Origin: an uncultured Collinsella sp.
GTDB lineage: Bacteria; Actinomycetota; Coriobacteriia; Coriobacteriales; Coriobacteriaceae
NCBI GenBank assembly: GCA_900751755.1
Contig: CAADSP010000047.1
Span: 1-49,950, forward strand
Direction: 5' to 3'
Length of the DNA stretch: 49,950 nt
Part shown: one piece after another, positions 33,669 to 41,904 of the stretch
Layout of the letters: the number at the start of each line of letters is the position of its first letter
How positions within the stretch are numbered: position 1 is the stretch's first letter
Program-made: the position numbers and the translations under genes
Notes under the pieces: model-generated
The model's database searches: none
What the model was told of the DNA's origin: nothing
Seen by the model: only the letters and a program-made list of their open reading frames with translations

Positions 33669-33694
33669 GCTAGCAACTTGATGTTGCGGGCAGC

Positions 33695-34000
33695 TTAGAA
33701 CTTGTGGCCGCACTTCTTGCAGACGCGCAGCTTGTTCTTGCCGTCCTTCTCGTGACCGACGCGGGTAACCTTACCGCACTCGGGGCAAACGAGATTGACG
33801 TTGGAGGCGTCGATGGGAGCCTCCTGCGAAACGATGCCGCCCTGCTGGTTGGCAGCGTTGGGCTTGACGGCCTTCTTGACGACCGAAACGCCCTCGACAA
33901 CGACCTTGTTCTCGGCGGGGAGAGCACGCAGGATAACGCCCTGCTTGCCGCGATCCTTACCAGAGAGAACCTGGACCTTATCGCCCTTCTTGATATACAT
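33695..34000 (-). CDS. rplX: 50S ribosomal protein L24
   Basis: 101 residues. KOW motif at the N-terminus (IKKGDKVQVLSGKDRGKQGVI), then VVKKAVKPN, and a C-terminal zinc ribbon with two Cys pairs (CPEC ... CKKCGH). L24 starts assembly of the 50S subunit by binding the 5' domain of 23S rRNA. It is the last gene of the operon here; rplE, which normally follows, is absent. Confidence 0.96.
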   Translation of the reverse strand: MYIKKGDKVQVLSGKDRGKQGVILRALPAENKVVVEGVSVVKKAVKPNAANQQGGIVSQEAPIDASNVNLVCPECGKVTRVGHEKDGKNKLRVCKKCGHKF

Positions 34001-34013
34001 ATATCTCCCCTAA

Positions 34014-34382
34014 CTACAGGGTCTCGGGAGCGAGCGAGACGATCTTCATGTACTTCTTGTCACGAAGCTCGCGAGCGACGGGCCCGAAGATACGGGTGCC
34101 GACGGGCGAACCATCGTTGTTGATGACAACGCAGGCGTTCTCATCAAAGCGAATGTAGGAGCCATCCTTGCGGCGGATCTCCTTAACGGTGCGAACGACG
34201 ACGCAACGGACAACGTCCTTCTTCTTGACGTTGGCGCCAGGGGTAGCCTCCTGGACAGCACCGATGAACACATCGCCGATGCCTGCATAACGACGCTTGG
34301 AACCGCCAAGCACCTTGATGCAGCGAATCTTGCGAGCGCCGGAGTTGTCGGCGACGTTCAGCATGGTTTGCATCTGAATCAT
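34014..34382 (-). CDS. rplN: 50S ribosomal protein L14
   Basis: 122 residues, the standard length, starting MIQMQTMLNVADNSGARKI. It lies at the 30S-50S interface (bridge B8 region). It is separated from rpsQ by an unusually long 118-bp gap (34383-34500), which holds an imperfect GTATGCC / GGCATAC dyad and no gene. Confidence 0.97.
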   Translation of the reverse strand: MIQMQTMLNVADNSGARKIRCIKVLGGSKRRYAGIGDVFIGAVQEATPGANVKKKDVVRCVVVRTVKEIRRKDGSYIRFDENACVVINNDGSPVGTRIFGPVARELRDKKYMKIVSLAPETL

Positions 34383-34500
34383 GGTAGATGTTCCTCCGAA
34401 CTAAGAACCGAAGAGAGGTGCGCAGCCTTTATACGGCCCGTGGTATGCAAGCCAGGCATACGCACATCTTCGGAAACGTACAAGTCGTAAGAGCGACTGC

Positions 34501-34761
34501 TTATTTAGCGCGCTCGACGACCTCGATGAGGCGCCAACGCTTCATCTTGGACATAGGACGGGTCTCCATAACGCGGACGGTGTCGCCCACGCCAGCCGTG
34601 CACTCCTCGTCGTGAGCGTGCAGCTTCTTGGAGCTGGTCATCATCTTGCCGTACTTGGGGTGACGCTTGCGCTCGGTGATGGTGACAACAATGGTCTTGG
34701 CACCGGAGACGGAGGTAACGACACCCGTACGGACCTTACGCGAGTTACGCGAATCAGTCAT
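34501..34761 (-). CDS. rpsQ: 30S ribosomal protein S17
   Basis: 86 residues with the S17 core (GVVTSVSGAKTIVVTI, RHPKYGK, HDEECTAGVGDTVRVMETRPMSK). Binds the 5' domain of 16S rRNA early in assembly. 16 bp after rpmC. Confidence 0.97.
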   Translation of the reverse strand: MTDSRNSRKVRTGVVTSVSGAKTIVVTITERKRHPKYGKMMTSSKKLHAHDEECTAGVGDTVRVMETRPMSKMKRWRLIEVVERAK

Positions 34762-34777
34762 GTTCTCTCCTTAGGTC

Positions 34778-34993
34778 CTACTCGGTGACAGCGGACTTCT
34801 CCGCTGCGATCTCGCGGGCGCGCTGCTCCGTGAGGACGCGAGCGATGTCCTTCTTCACGGTGTTGACGCGAGCGGTGTTGTCCAGCTGGCTGGTGGCCAT
34901 CTGGAAACGAAGGTTAAAGAGCTCGGCGCGCATTTCCTTCAGCTTCTCAACGAGCTGAGCGTCCGAGAGCTCACGAATCTCTGCGGGCTTCAT
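34778..34993 (-). CDS. rpmC: 50S ribosomal protein L29
   Basis: 71 residues (MKPAEIRELSDAQLVEKLKEM ... LFNLRFQMATSQL), the usual helical hairpin of L29 near the exit tunnel. Its ATG shares one base with the rplP stop (TAATG), so translation is coupled. Confidence 0.97.
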   Translation of the reverse strand: MKPAEIRELSDAQLVEKLKEMRAELFNLRFQMATSQLDNTARVNTVKKDIARVLTEQRAREIAAEKSAVTE

Positions 34994-35496
34994 TAGTTCT
35001 CCTCCTTGGCGGCGGCGGCGTCCTCAGCAGCCCACTTGGCCTCGAGAGCGGCCTCCTCAGCCATCTCCTTCTCGATGCGCTGCTCAGCGTTCTTGGCAGC
35101 AACAATCTTGGTCTTGATGGGAAGCTTGTGCTGTGCAAGACGCAGAGCCTCGCGAGCGACCTCCTCGGGCACGCCCTTGACCTCGAACATGATGCGGCCG
35201 GGCTTGACGACGGCCACCCATTCCTCGGGGTTACCCTTACCAGAACCCATGCGAGTCTCGGCAGGCTTCTTGGTGATGGGCTTATCGGGGAAGATCGTGA
35301 TGTAGACACGACCGCCACGCTTCATGTAGCGGGTCATGGCAATACGAGCGGCCTCGATCTGACGGTTGGTGATCCAATGAGCCTCGAGAGCCTGGATACC
35401 AAACTCGCCGAAATGCAGCTCGGTATTACCCTTGGCCTGGCCCTTCATGGAGCCACGCTGCACCTTGCGGTGAAGAATACGCTTAGGGGCAAGCAC
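34993..35496 (-). CDS. rplP: 50S ribosomal protein L16 with C-terminal extension
   Basis: 167 residues; most L16 are about 137. The core is normal (MLAPKRILHRKVQRGSMKGQ, PDKPITKKPAETRMGSGKG). After about residue 137 an extra tail of about 30 residues, rich in Ala and Glu, follows and should form a charged helix. GTG start overlapping the rpsC TAG by one base. L16 lies by the A-site tRNA and organises the peptidyl-transferase region. Confidence 0.96.
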   Translation of the reverse strand: MLAPKRILHRKVQRGSMKGQAKGNTELHFGEFGIQALEAHWITNRQIEAARIAMTRYMKRGGRVYITIFPDKPITKKPAETRMGSGKGNPEEWVAVVKPGRIMFEVKGVPEEVAREALRLAQHKLPIKTKIVAAKNAEQRIEKEMAEEAALEAKWAAEDAAAAKEEN

Positions 35497-36206
35497 TACT
35501 GACCCCTCCTCTCGGAGTTACGACGACGAGGACGGGAAGAGCCCTCGAGTGCAGGGTTGGGAACAGGCTGGCCCGGGAGCTTCTCGCCCAGGTAGATCCA
35601 GACCTTCACGCCGCAAGCGCCCATGGTGGTGCTGGCGACAGCCGTGCCGTAGTCGATCTTGGCGCGGAGGGTGTGCAGAGGCACGCGACCCTCACGGTAC
35701 CACTCACGACGGCCCATCTCGGCACCGCCGAGACGACCGGAGCACTGGATACGGATGCCCTTGGCGCCGGCCTTGCGGGCGGACTGGACAGCCTTGCGCA
35801 TAGCGCGACGGAAGGCAACGCGACCCTCGAGCTGCTCAGCGATAGACTGAGCAACGAGGTTGGCGTCGAGCTCGGGGCGCTTGATCTCGACAACGTCGAC
35901 GGAGAGCTGGCCCTTGGAGACGCCAGCAACCTTCTCGAGCTCGGTGCGGAGGGTATCGATCTCGGCACCCTTCTTACCGATGACAACGCCGGGGCGAGCG
36001 GTGAGGATGATGACCTTCACCTTGTCGCCAGCGCGCTCGATCTCGACGCGGGAGACAGCTGCGCGGGAAAGACGCTTCTCGAGGTACTTGCGGATCTCGA
36101 GATCGTTACCGAGGGTCTTAGCGTAATCCTTCTCTGCGAACCAGCGGGAGCGCCAGTTCTCGGTGATGCCAAGACGGAAGCCGGTGGGGTAGACTTTCTG
36201 ACCCAT
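35496..36206 (-). CDS. rpsC: 30S ribosomal protein S3
   Basis: 236 residues: N-terminal MGQKVYPTGFRLG, KH domain with VIIGKKGAEID-type loop, and the C-terminal S3 domain (RAKIDYGTA, GVKVWIYLGE). S3 lines the mRNA entry channel. The tail after about 215 is basic. Confidence 0.97.
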   Translation of the reverse strand: MGQKVYPTGFRLGITENWRSRWFAEKDYAKTLGNDLEIRKYLEKRLSRAAVSRVEIERAGDKVKVIILTARPGVVIGKKGAEIDTLRTELEKVAGVSKGQLSVDVVEIKRPELDANLVAQSIAEQLEGRVAFRRAMRKAVQSARKAGAKGIRIQCSGRLGGAEMGRREWYREGRVPLHTLRAKIDYGTAVASTTMGACGVKVWIYLGEKLPGQPVPNPALEGSSRPRRRNSERRGQ

Positions 36207-36212
36207 ACAGCT

Positions 36213-36584
36213 TTACGCCTCCTTTCGAGGAGCAACGACGACGGTGATGTGGGAAGTACGCTTCAGAATGCGAGAAGCGGAACCCTTGGCGCGGGGACGG
36301 ATGCGCTTAAGCGTCGGACCCTCGTCAACATAGGCAGCGGCGACAACCAGGTTGTCGGCACGCAGACCGTTGTTGTTCTCGGCGTTCGCAACGGCGGAAC
36401 GGAGAACCTTCTCGACATCCACGGCGACGGCGCGGTCGCAGAAGTGGAGGATGTCGAAGGCCTGAGCGACAGGCTTGCGGCGGATCAGATCGACCACCAG
36501 GCGGGCCTTGCTGGGGGAAACACGCACGTACTTAGCGACGGCGCGAACCTCGGTGGCCTCAGTTTCAATAGACTTAGTTGCCAT
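36213..36584 (-). CDS. rplV: 50S ribosomal protein L22
   Basis: 123 residues with VRVSPSKARLVVDLIRRK near the N-terminus and the beta-hairpin region (RIRPRAKGSASRILKRTSHITVVV) that reaches into the exit tunnel. 6 bp before rpsC. Confidence 0.97.
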   Translation of the reverse strand: MATKSIETEATEVRAVAKYVRVSPSKARLVVDLIRRKPVAQAFDILHFCDRAVAVDVEKVLRSAVANAENNNGLRADNLVVAAAYVDEGPTLKRIRPRAKGSASRILKRTSHITVVVAPRKEA

Positions 36585-36598
36585 TTACGGTTAACCCC

Positions 36599-36859
36599 CT
36601 ATTTGGCCTTGTGGCCACGGAACGTACGAGTCGGCGCGAACTCGCCGAGCTTGTGACCAACCATGGACTCGGTAACATACACGGGCACATGCTTGCGGCC
36701 GTCGTGGACGGCGATGGTGTGACCAACCATCTCGGGGAAGATGGTGGACGCGCGGGACCAGGTCTTCACGACGTCCTTCTTGCCAGCCTCGTTCATCGCG
36801 GTGATACGCGAGAGAAGGCGAGTCTCCACGAACGGGCCCTTTTTGAGACTTCTGCTCAT
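36599..36859 (-). CDS. rpsS: 30S ribosomal protein S19
   Basis: 86 residues (MSRSLKKGPFVE, VGHTIAVHDGRKHVPVYVTESMVGHKLGEFAPTRTFRGH). In the 30S head; pairs with S13. Long conserved runs leave no doubt. Confidence 0.97.
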   Translation of the reverse strand: MSRSLKKGPFVETRLLSRITAMNEAGKKDVVKTWSRASTIFPEMVGHTIAVHDGRKHVPVYVTESMVGHKLGEFAPTRTFRGHKAK

Positions 36860-36891
36860 AAGTGCTTTCTCCTAAAACTCGGTATCCGAAA

Positions 36892-37722
36892 TTACTTCTT
36901 ACGGCGACGAATGATGTGCTGGTTCGAGACCTTCTTCTTCTTGCGCGTACGAAGGCCCTTCGTCGGCTTACCCCAGGGGGTAACAGAGGGACGACCAGAG
37001 GTGTGGTTCTTGCCCTCGCCACCGCCGTGCGGGTGGTCGACAGGGTTCATGACGGTACCGCGGACGGTCGGGCGCACGTTCAAGTGACGCTTACGGCCGG
37101 CCTTGCCGATGACGATGTTGGCGTGATCGGCGTTGCCGACCTCACCGACGGTGGCGCGGCAGGTAACGAGGATGCGGCGCATCTCGGAGGAAGGCATACG
37201 GACGATAGCGTACTTGCCCTCCTTACCCATCAGCTGGCAGGAGTTACCGGCGGAACGGGCGATAGCAGCGCCCTTGCCCGGCTGGAACTCGACGGCGTGG
37301 ATGAGCGTACCGACGGGGATGTCGGCGAGGGGCAGAGCGTTGCCCGGCTTGATGTCGGCGTCAGAACCGGACATGATGGTCTGACCGACCTCGAGGCCCT
37401 TGGGAGCCAAGATGTAGCGCTTCTCACCGTCAGCGTAGTGCAGCAGAGCGATGCGAGCGGAACGGTTCGGATCGTACTCGATCGTGGCAACCTTGGCGGG
37501 CACGCCGTCCTTGTTGCGCTTGAAGTCGATCACGCGGTAACGACGCTTCACGCCGCCGCCCTGGTGGCGGGTGGTGATGCGGCCGTTGTTGTTACGACCG
37601 GCCTTCTTGGGCAGGGGCTCGAGAAGAGACTTCTCGGGCTTGGTGCAGGTGATCTCGGAGAAGTCGGAGATCGTCTGCCAACGCCTACCAGCGGAGGTCG
37701 GCTTAAGGTGCTTTACAGCCAT
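36892..37722 (-). CDS. rplB: 50S ribosomal protein L2
   Basis: 276 residues, the standard length, from MAVKHLKPTSAGRRWQT to the basic tail; contains the conserved HPHGGGEGK motif with the peptidyl-transferase-linked His. The frame reads open to 37797, but the ATG at 37722 has an AAAGGG site and starts the true L2 sequence. A structured 179-bp gap separates it from rplW. Confidence 0.97.
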   Translation of the reverse strand: MAVKHLKPTSAGRRWQTISDFSEITCTKPEKSLLEPLPKKAGRNNNGRITTRHQGGGVKRRYRVIDFKRNKDGVPAKVATIEYDPNRSARIALLHYADGEKRYILAPKGLEVGQTIMSGSDADIKPGNALPLADIPVGTLIHAVEFQPGKGAAIARSAGNSCQLMGKEGKYAIVRMPSSEMRRILVTCRATVGEVGNADHANIVIGKAGRKRHLNVRPTVRGTVMNPVDHPHGGGEGKNHTSGRPSVTPWGKPTKGLRTRKKKKVSNQHIIRRRKK

Positions 37723-37752
37723 TACAATCCCTTTCAATAGGAATCCGTTAGC

Positions 37753-37825
37753 CATCGCAGACAGGGATTCGAGGTTCTGCCTCGGGTGCGATGACACCGG
37801 ACGTATACACGGTTCCGGGCGTGTC
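37753..37825 (-). promoter_or_regulatory. Structured leader before rplB
   Basis: Within the 179-bp rplW-rplB gap. A two-tier hairpin at 37753-37793 (outer CATCGCA/TGCGATG, inner CGAGG/CCTCG), and just upstream a 23-bp motif at 37803-37825 matching 39668-39690 upstream of rplC at 20 of 23 positions (GTATACACGG core on the plus strand). Candidate internal promoter or ribosomal-protein autoregulation site. Confidence 0.45.
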
Positions 37826-37901
37826 CATTTTATACGCCCAAAACCTTGAGCTCTCGCCTCCCCTATTTGGGAGGCATGAGCTCACTCAACAGCAGCGAGT
37901 C

Positions 37902-38189
37902 TTAGGCCTGGTTGCCAAAGACCTCGATGGTGTCGCCCTCGGCCAGCGTGACGATGGCCTTCTTCCAAGAACGGGTCTTGCCGGCGACATAGCGCACGCG
38001 CTTGGTCTTGGGCTTGACCGTCAGGGTGTTCACGCGAACGACCTTGACGCCGAAGATCTCCTCGACAGCGTCCTTGATCTGATACTTGTTAGCATCCTTG
38101 GCGACCTCGAACGTGTACTTGTTCTGCTCCATGCCGGAGAAGGAACGCTCGGACACGATCGGACGGATGATGATCTCGTGGGCGGTCAT
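37902..38189 (-). CDS. rplW: 50S ribosomal protein L23
   Basis: 95 residues (IIIRPIVSERSFSGMEQNKYTFEVAKDANKYQIKDAVEEIFGVKVVRVNT). Docking site at the exit tunnel for trigger factor and SRP. Starts directly after the rplD stop (TAAATG). Confidence 0.97.
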   Translation of the reverse strand: MTAHEIIIRPIVSERSFSGMEQNKYTFEVAKDANKYQIKDAVEEIFGVKVVRVNTLTVKPKTKRVRYVAGKTRSWKKAIVTLAEGDTIEVFGNQA

Positions 38190-38816
38190 TTAAGCAAGCA
38201 CCTCCCCGAAGTGAGCGGCGATGTCGGCGGGCATCAGCACGGCGTTGTTGTTGACGAGATCGTAGGTGTTGGCCTCGTCGGCAGTGATGATGAACGTCTT
38301 GGGAATGTTGCGGAACGACAGGTAGGCGTTGACGTCCTCATCGCGAACGATGATGGTCAGACGCTTGCCCTCAAGGCCGAGAGCCTTGAGCATGGCAACG
38401 GCAGCCTTGGTGGAAGGCTTCTCGAAGCCGTAGTCGTCGACGAGCACGAGCTCGCCATCGGCCAGCTTGGCGGACAGCGCAGAGCGCATAGCCAGCTTGA
38501 CCTCCTTGTTGTTCATACGCTTAGCGTAGGAACGGGGCTTGGGGGCGAAGACAACGCCACCGTGACGCCACTGGGCAGCACGGATGGAACCCTGGCGGGC
38601 ACGGCCGGTGCCCTTCTGACGCCAAGGCTTCTTGCCGCCACCGGAAACCTCAGAGCGGCCCTTAGCGGACTGGGTGCCCTGACGCCAAGAGGCCATCTGG
38701 CACTTGACGATGTGGTGCATAACGTGGATGTTCGGCTCGATGCCGTACACCTCAGCGGCGAGCTCGGCCTCGGCGACCTTCTTGCCCTCGCTGTTCTTTA
38801 CTTCAAACTTTGCCAT
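38190..38816 (-). CDS. rplD: 50S ribosomal protein L4
   Basis: 208 residues with the tunnel loop region (GRSEVSGGGKKPWRQKGTGRARQGSIRAAQWRHGGVVFAP). In many bacteria L4 also represses its own S10 operon; whether it does so here is unknown. 46 bp after rplC. Confidence 0.97.
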   Translation of the reverse strand: MAKFEVKNSEGKKVAEAELAAEVYGIEPNIHVMHHIVKCQMASWRQGTQSAKGRSEVSGGGKKPWRQKGTGRARQGSIRAAQWRHGGVVFAPKPRSYAKRMNNKEVKLAMRSALSAKLADGELVLVDDYGFEKPSTKAAVAMLKALGLEGKRLTIIVRDEDVNAYLSFRNIPKTFIITADEANTYDLVNNNAVLMPADIAAHFGEVLA

Positions 38817-38862
38817 TTAAGTGTTCTCCTTGGTATGACGCTGGGCTAAATGGGCTGGGCCC

Positions 38863-39483
38863 TTAGGCCATACGGATGGCGACGAGACCATTCTTGGCAC
38901 CCGGGACAGCGCCCTTGACCAAGATGAGGTTCTGCTCGGCATCGATGCGGACAACGGAAAGGTTCTTGACGGTAACGCGCTCGTTACCCATGTGACCGGC
39001 CATCTTGACGCCCTTGAGAACGCGCGCAGGATAGGCGCACTGACCGATAGAACCGGGGTGACGCTGGAAGTGAGAACCATGCGTCATAGGACCGCGGCGC
39101 TGACCCCAGCGCTTGATGCGACCCTGGAAGCCCTTACCCTTGGAGGTACCGATGACGTCGACCTTCTCGACATCAGCGAAATCAGCGACGGTGACGACCT
39201 CGCCGACCTTGTGCTCCTCGCCGTTCTCGACGCGGACCTCACGAAGGAAGCGGACAGGCTCGACGCCGGCCTTGGCGAAGTGACCAGCCATAGGCTTGTT
39301 CACGTTCTTGGCCTTGATGTCGCCGAAACCGATCTGTACGGCGTCATAGCCGTCGGTTGCCTGAGTTTTAACCTGCGAGACAGCGCAGGGGCCAGCCTGG
39401 ATGACCGTGACGGGAACGACGTTGTCGTCCTCGTCCCAAACCTGGGTCATGCCAATCTTGCGGCCGAGAATCATGCTGATCAA
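38863..39483 (-). CDS. rplC: 50S ribosomal protein L3
   Basis: 206 residues (MILGRKIGMTQVWDEDD ... GKGFQGRIKRWGQRRGPMTHGSHFQRHPGSIGQ). Here it is the first gene of the operon; rpsJ, which almost always precedes it, is not in the 451 bp upstream. Confidence 0.97.
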   Translation of the reverse strand: MISMILGRKIGMTQVWDEDDNVVPVTVIQAGPCAVSQVKTQATDGYDAVQIGFGDIKAKNVNKPMAGHFAKAGVEPVRFLREVRVENGEEHKVGEVVTVADFADVEKVDVIGTSKGKGFQGRIKRWGQRRGPMTHGSHFQRHPGSIGQCAYPARVLKGVKMAGHMGNERVTVKNLSVVRIDAEQNLILVKGAVPGAKNGLVAIRMA

Positions 39484-39667
39484 GATATGATCCCAACTCT
39501 CGCGTGGTCTTGGGACAATGCGTACACCACCGAGCGTACGCCCCTAGAGGACCACTACTTACACGACGTGCTCCCCAGTCTTGTATTACGTCTGGACTAC
39601 CTGACAACCCTATTAAGCAGGCATTTTGTCCAGCCAGAATACTCCCCTGGTTACACACAGCTGTTTA

Positions 39668-39690
39668 GTATACACGGGTGCGGGCGTATC
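39668..39690 (-). promoter_or_regulatory. Candidate promoter/leader motif upstream of rplC
   Basis: On the minus strand: GATACGCCCGCACCCGTGTATAC followed by TAAAC, with TATACT as a -10-like box. It matches the motif in the rplB leader (37803-37825) at 20 of 23 positions. No strong -35. It lies about 185-205 bp upstream of rplC. Confidence 0.4.
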
Positions 39691-39742
39691 CATCGAGATT
39701 CATATTTCACTCACATTGTTTACGCAGGTAAAGTGCGTGGCA

Positions 39743-39899
39743 CGTCTCCCGAGCACGGCGGAGGGCCGGAGAAATATATTAAGGTCCCTGCTCTACAGTC
39801 CTGCGCAAGACGAAGGCCACATTAAGTGGCCTTCTTTGCGTGCGGAACTCGCGATGACCTTAATATATTTCTCCGGCCCTCCGCCGTGCTCGGGAGACG
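39743..39899. repeat. 157-bp element with 44-bp perfect inverted arms
   Basis: Arms 39743-39786 and 39856-39899 are exact reverse complements over 44 bp. The 69-bp centre holds a second hairpin, GAAGGCCAC/GTGGCCTTC at 39812-39834, extended by CGCAA/TTGCG. It lies 36 bp beyond the histidine phosphatase stop and upstream of the rplC promoter region. It could act as a very strong terminator or insulator, or be a MITE-like insertion. No clear target duplication is visible. Confidence 0.88.
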
Positions 39900-39934
39900 A
39901 CACGTTGATGTCTGCTTAACTCTGCTCGTTCAGG

Positions 39935-40561
39935 CTAATGACTTTGTTGAGGGTCCACTATTTGCTGGAGAGTGAACTTGCATTGGGACCCGTCGCTCTC
40001 TCCTTGCAAATCTTCCTCGTCAAAATCGAAGATCATGATGGCGCAGTTGGGGAGTTTTGTTGGGAGCTCGAAGCCCTCTGGGGCTGCAGCCTTAATGAAT
40101 TGGCGGCTGGCGCTGCCGTGGCTTACTGCTAGGAGGGTTTCTATGCCCTCGGCGCCCATGAGATTGGTGAGGGTGTCTACCATGCGCGCTTGCAGCGCCT
40201 GGCTTCCTTCTCCTCCGAAGGGGACCAGATCCTCGCCCGGATCCCAGACGTCGGTGGGAAGGGCATCGTGGGGGCCTTCTTCGAAGGTGCCGTAGCAGCG
40301 CTCGATGATGCCTTCGCAGGACTCAACTGCTGCGTCCGGGCCAAGGAGTTCGGTTGCAACGAGCTGAGCTGTGTCCATGGCTCGGCCTAAGGGCGAAGAG
40401 ACCACTTTGTCGGGGACAACGCCGTGGGCTTTGAGCCATGCGGCTGCCATTCCCGCTTGTTTGCGGCCAAGGTCGGTCAGCGGTGAATCGCAGCGGCCCT
40501 GGACCAGCTTTTTGACGTTGAACTCCGTCTGACCGTGGCGGAGCAGATACAGCCTCTTCAT
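39935..40561 (-). CDS. Histidine phosphatase family protein
   Basis: A 208-residue phosphoglycerate-mutase-like phosphatase. The catalytic RHGQTEFN is at residues 8-15, SSPLGRAMDTA near 55, a Glu-rich stretch (ERCYGTFEEGP), and the second His in AVSHGSASRQF. Substrate unknown; homologues act on phosphosugars or nucleotides such as alpha-ribazole phosphate. 39 bp downstream of the CDF transporter on the same strand. Confidence 0.88.
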   Translation of the reverse strand: MKRLYLLRHGQTEFNVKKLVQGRCDSPLTDLGRKQAGMAAAWLKAHGVVPDKVVSSPLGRAMDTAQLVATELLGPDAAVESCEGIIERCYGTFEEGPHDALPTDVWDPGEDLVPFGGEGSQALQARMVDTLTNLMGAEGIETLLAVSHGSASRQFIKAAAPEGFELPTKLPNCAIMIFDFDEEDLQGESDGSQCKFTLQQIVDPQQSH

Positions 40562-40600
40562 ATTCTCCCCTTCTGTATAACTTGCTTTGCCGGCACAGCC

Positions 40601-41755
40601 CTACTCGTGGGTATGCCCTACGTAGTCTTCGTCGATCGTAATCTTGGCAATTGACTTGGGGTATTCCGACTCGACCCGTTTCGCCAACTCGTGCTTTAGG
40701 TCCTCGGCGCTCATTCGCAGATCCGAGGGTCGCACGCAGTCAAAGATCACGTTGGTGTGCGTGGGGCCCGGCACGCAACGCAGATCGTGAATCGAAAGGC
40801 GGCTATCGATCTCTTGGGCCATGGCGTTGATGCGCAGGCGCATGCTCGCCACCTTTGAATCGTCGGTCACGATGGGATCGTAATGGAGCGTGACGATCAT
40901 GCCATCCTCGTCCCTAAACGACTGCTCGATGTTATCGAGCGTGTCGTGACTTTCCAGCGGGCTGGCCTCGGCCGCCATCTCGGCGTGCGCACTTGCGAAC
41001 TTCCTGCCCGGGCCATAGTCGTGAACCATTAGGTCATGAACGCCCAAAACGCCGGGGTAGCTCATGATCTTGTCTCGGATGTGCTTGACCAACTTGGGAT
41101 CGGGCGCCTGGCCCAAAAGCGGGCTCACCGTATCTTGAATAAGCTCAAAGCCGCTCCAGCCAATATAGGCGCCAACGGCAAGTCCAACCCAGGCATCAAG
41201 ATTGATATGCGTCACCTGGGAAACAATCGCGCACGCCAACACAGCACCCGTAGCAAGGACATCATTCTTAGAATCCTGAGCGGTCGCATGCAGCGTCTCG
41301 GACTCAATGCGGTCACCGAGCTTTTGGTTGAGGGCCGCCATCCAGAGCTTTACGGCCATCGAAAGCACTAGAACTGCCACCAGGGCAAGCGAAAACTCGA
41401 CAGGCTCGGGGTGGATGACACGTTCAACCGAGGACTTCACCAACTCAACGCCAATCAGCAGCACGAGCGCCGCCACGACCAGACCCGAGAGATACTCGTA
41501 GCGACCGTGGCCGTAAGGATGCTCGGGGTCGGCCGGCTTGCTCGCCAGCTTAAAGCCCAGCACGCTCACGATATTCGAGCTGGCATCGGACAAGTTGTTC
41601 ATGGCGTCCGCCACAATCGAAACCGATCCCGACAGCACGCCAATTGCGCCCTTCGCAGCACAAAGTGCAACATTAGCGAGAATACACACCACGCCCGTCA
41701 ACGTGCCCACGCGCGCACGGTCACCCTGCGCACGACGAACAATCCACTCGACCAT
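40601..41755 (-). CDS. Cation diffusion facilitator (CDF) metal transporter
   Basis: A 384-residue membrane protein with six expected helices. Metal site residues are visible in helix 2 (ADAMNNLSDASSN, Asp50 and Asp57) and helix 5 (HATAQDSKND). HPYGHGRYEYLSG at 79-91 is the family signature. A cytoplasmic C-terminal metal-binding domain follows from about 205 and is longer than usual, with added sequence to residue 384. Exports Zn, Mn, Fe or similar; specificity not clear. Confidence 0.9.
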   Translation of the reverse strand: MVEWIVRRAQGDRARVGTLTGVVCILANVALCAAKGAIGVLSGSVSIVADAMNNLSDASSNIVSVLGFKLASKPADPEHPYGHGRYEYLSGLVVAALVLLIGVELVKSSVERVIHPEPVEFSLALVAVLVLSMAVKLWMAALNQKLGDRIESETLHATAQDSKNDVLATGAVLACAIVSQVTHINLDAWVGLAVGAYIGWSGFELIQDTVSPLLGQAPDPKLVKHIRDKIMSYPGVLGVHDLMVHDYGPGRKFASAHAEMAAEASPLESHDTLDNIEQSFRDEDGMIVTLHYDPIVTDDSKVASMRLRINAMAQEIDSRLSIHDLRCVPGPTHTNVIFDCVRPSDLRMSAEDLKHELAKRVESEYPKSIAKITIDEDYVGHTHE

Positions 41756-41834
41756 CTATATCCGCCCCCACGGCACTACCCATATATCTATTGCTCAAAC
41801 GGATTGTAGTGTAGCCACTTTGTCCCCCAGATAC

Positions 41835-41866
41835 AAAAGGCCGCAACCCACACGAGCCGCGGCCTT
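41835..41866 (-). terminator. Terminator downstream of the PTS EIIC gene
   Basis: AAGGCCGC and GCGGCCTT with a 14-nt loop; the minus-strand transcript continues TTTTG. It lies 38 bp after the EIIC stop. Confidence 0.6.
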
Positions 41867-41904
41867 GGAACATGACAATGGAATCGTCCTTTTGTCGCAC
41901 AGGT

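Noticed and set aside
39484..39934. Hidden rpsJ (S10) upstream of rplC
   Set aside because: I read all frames here for S10 sequence and found none; the space is filled by the inverted-repeat element and leader DNA.
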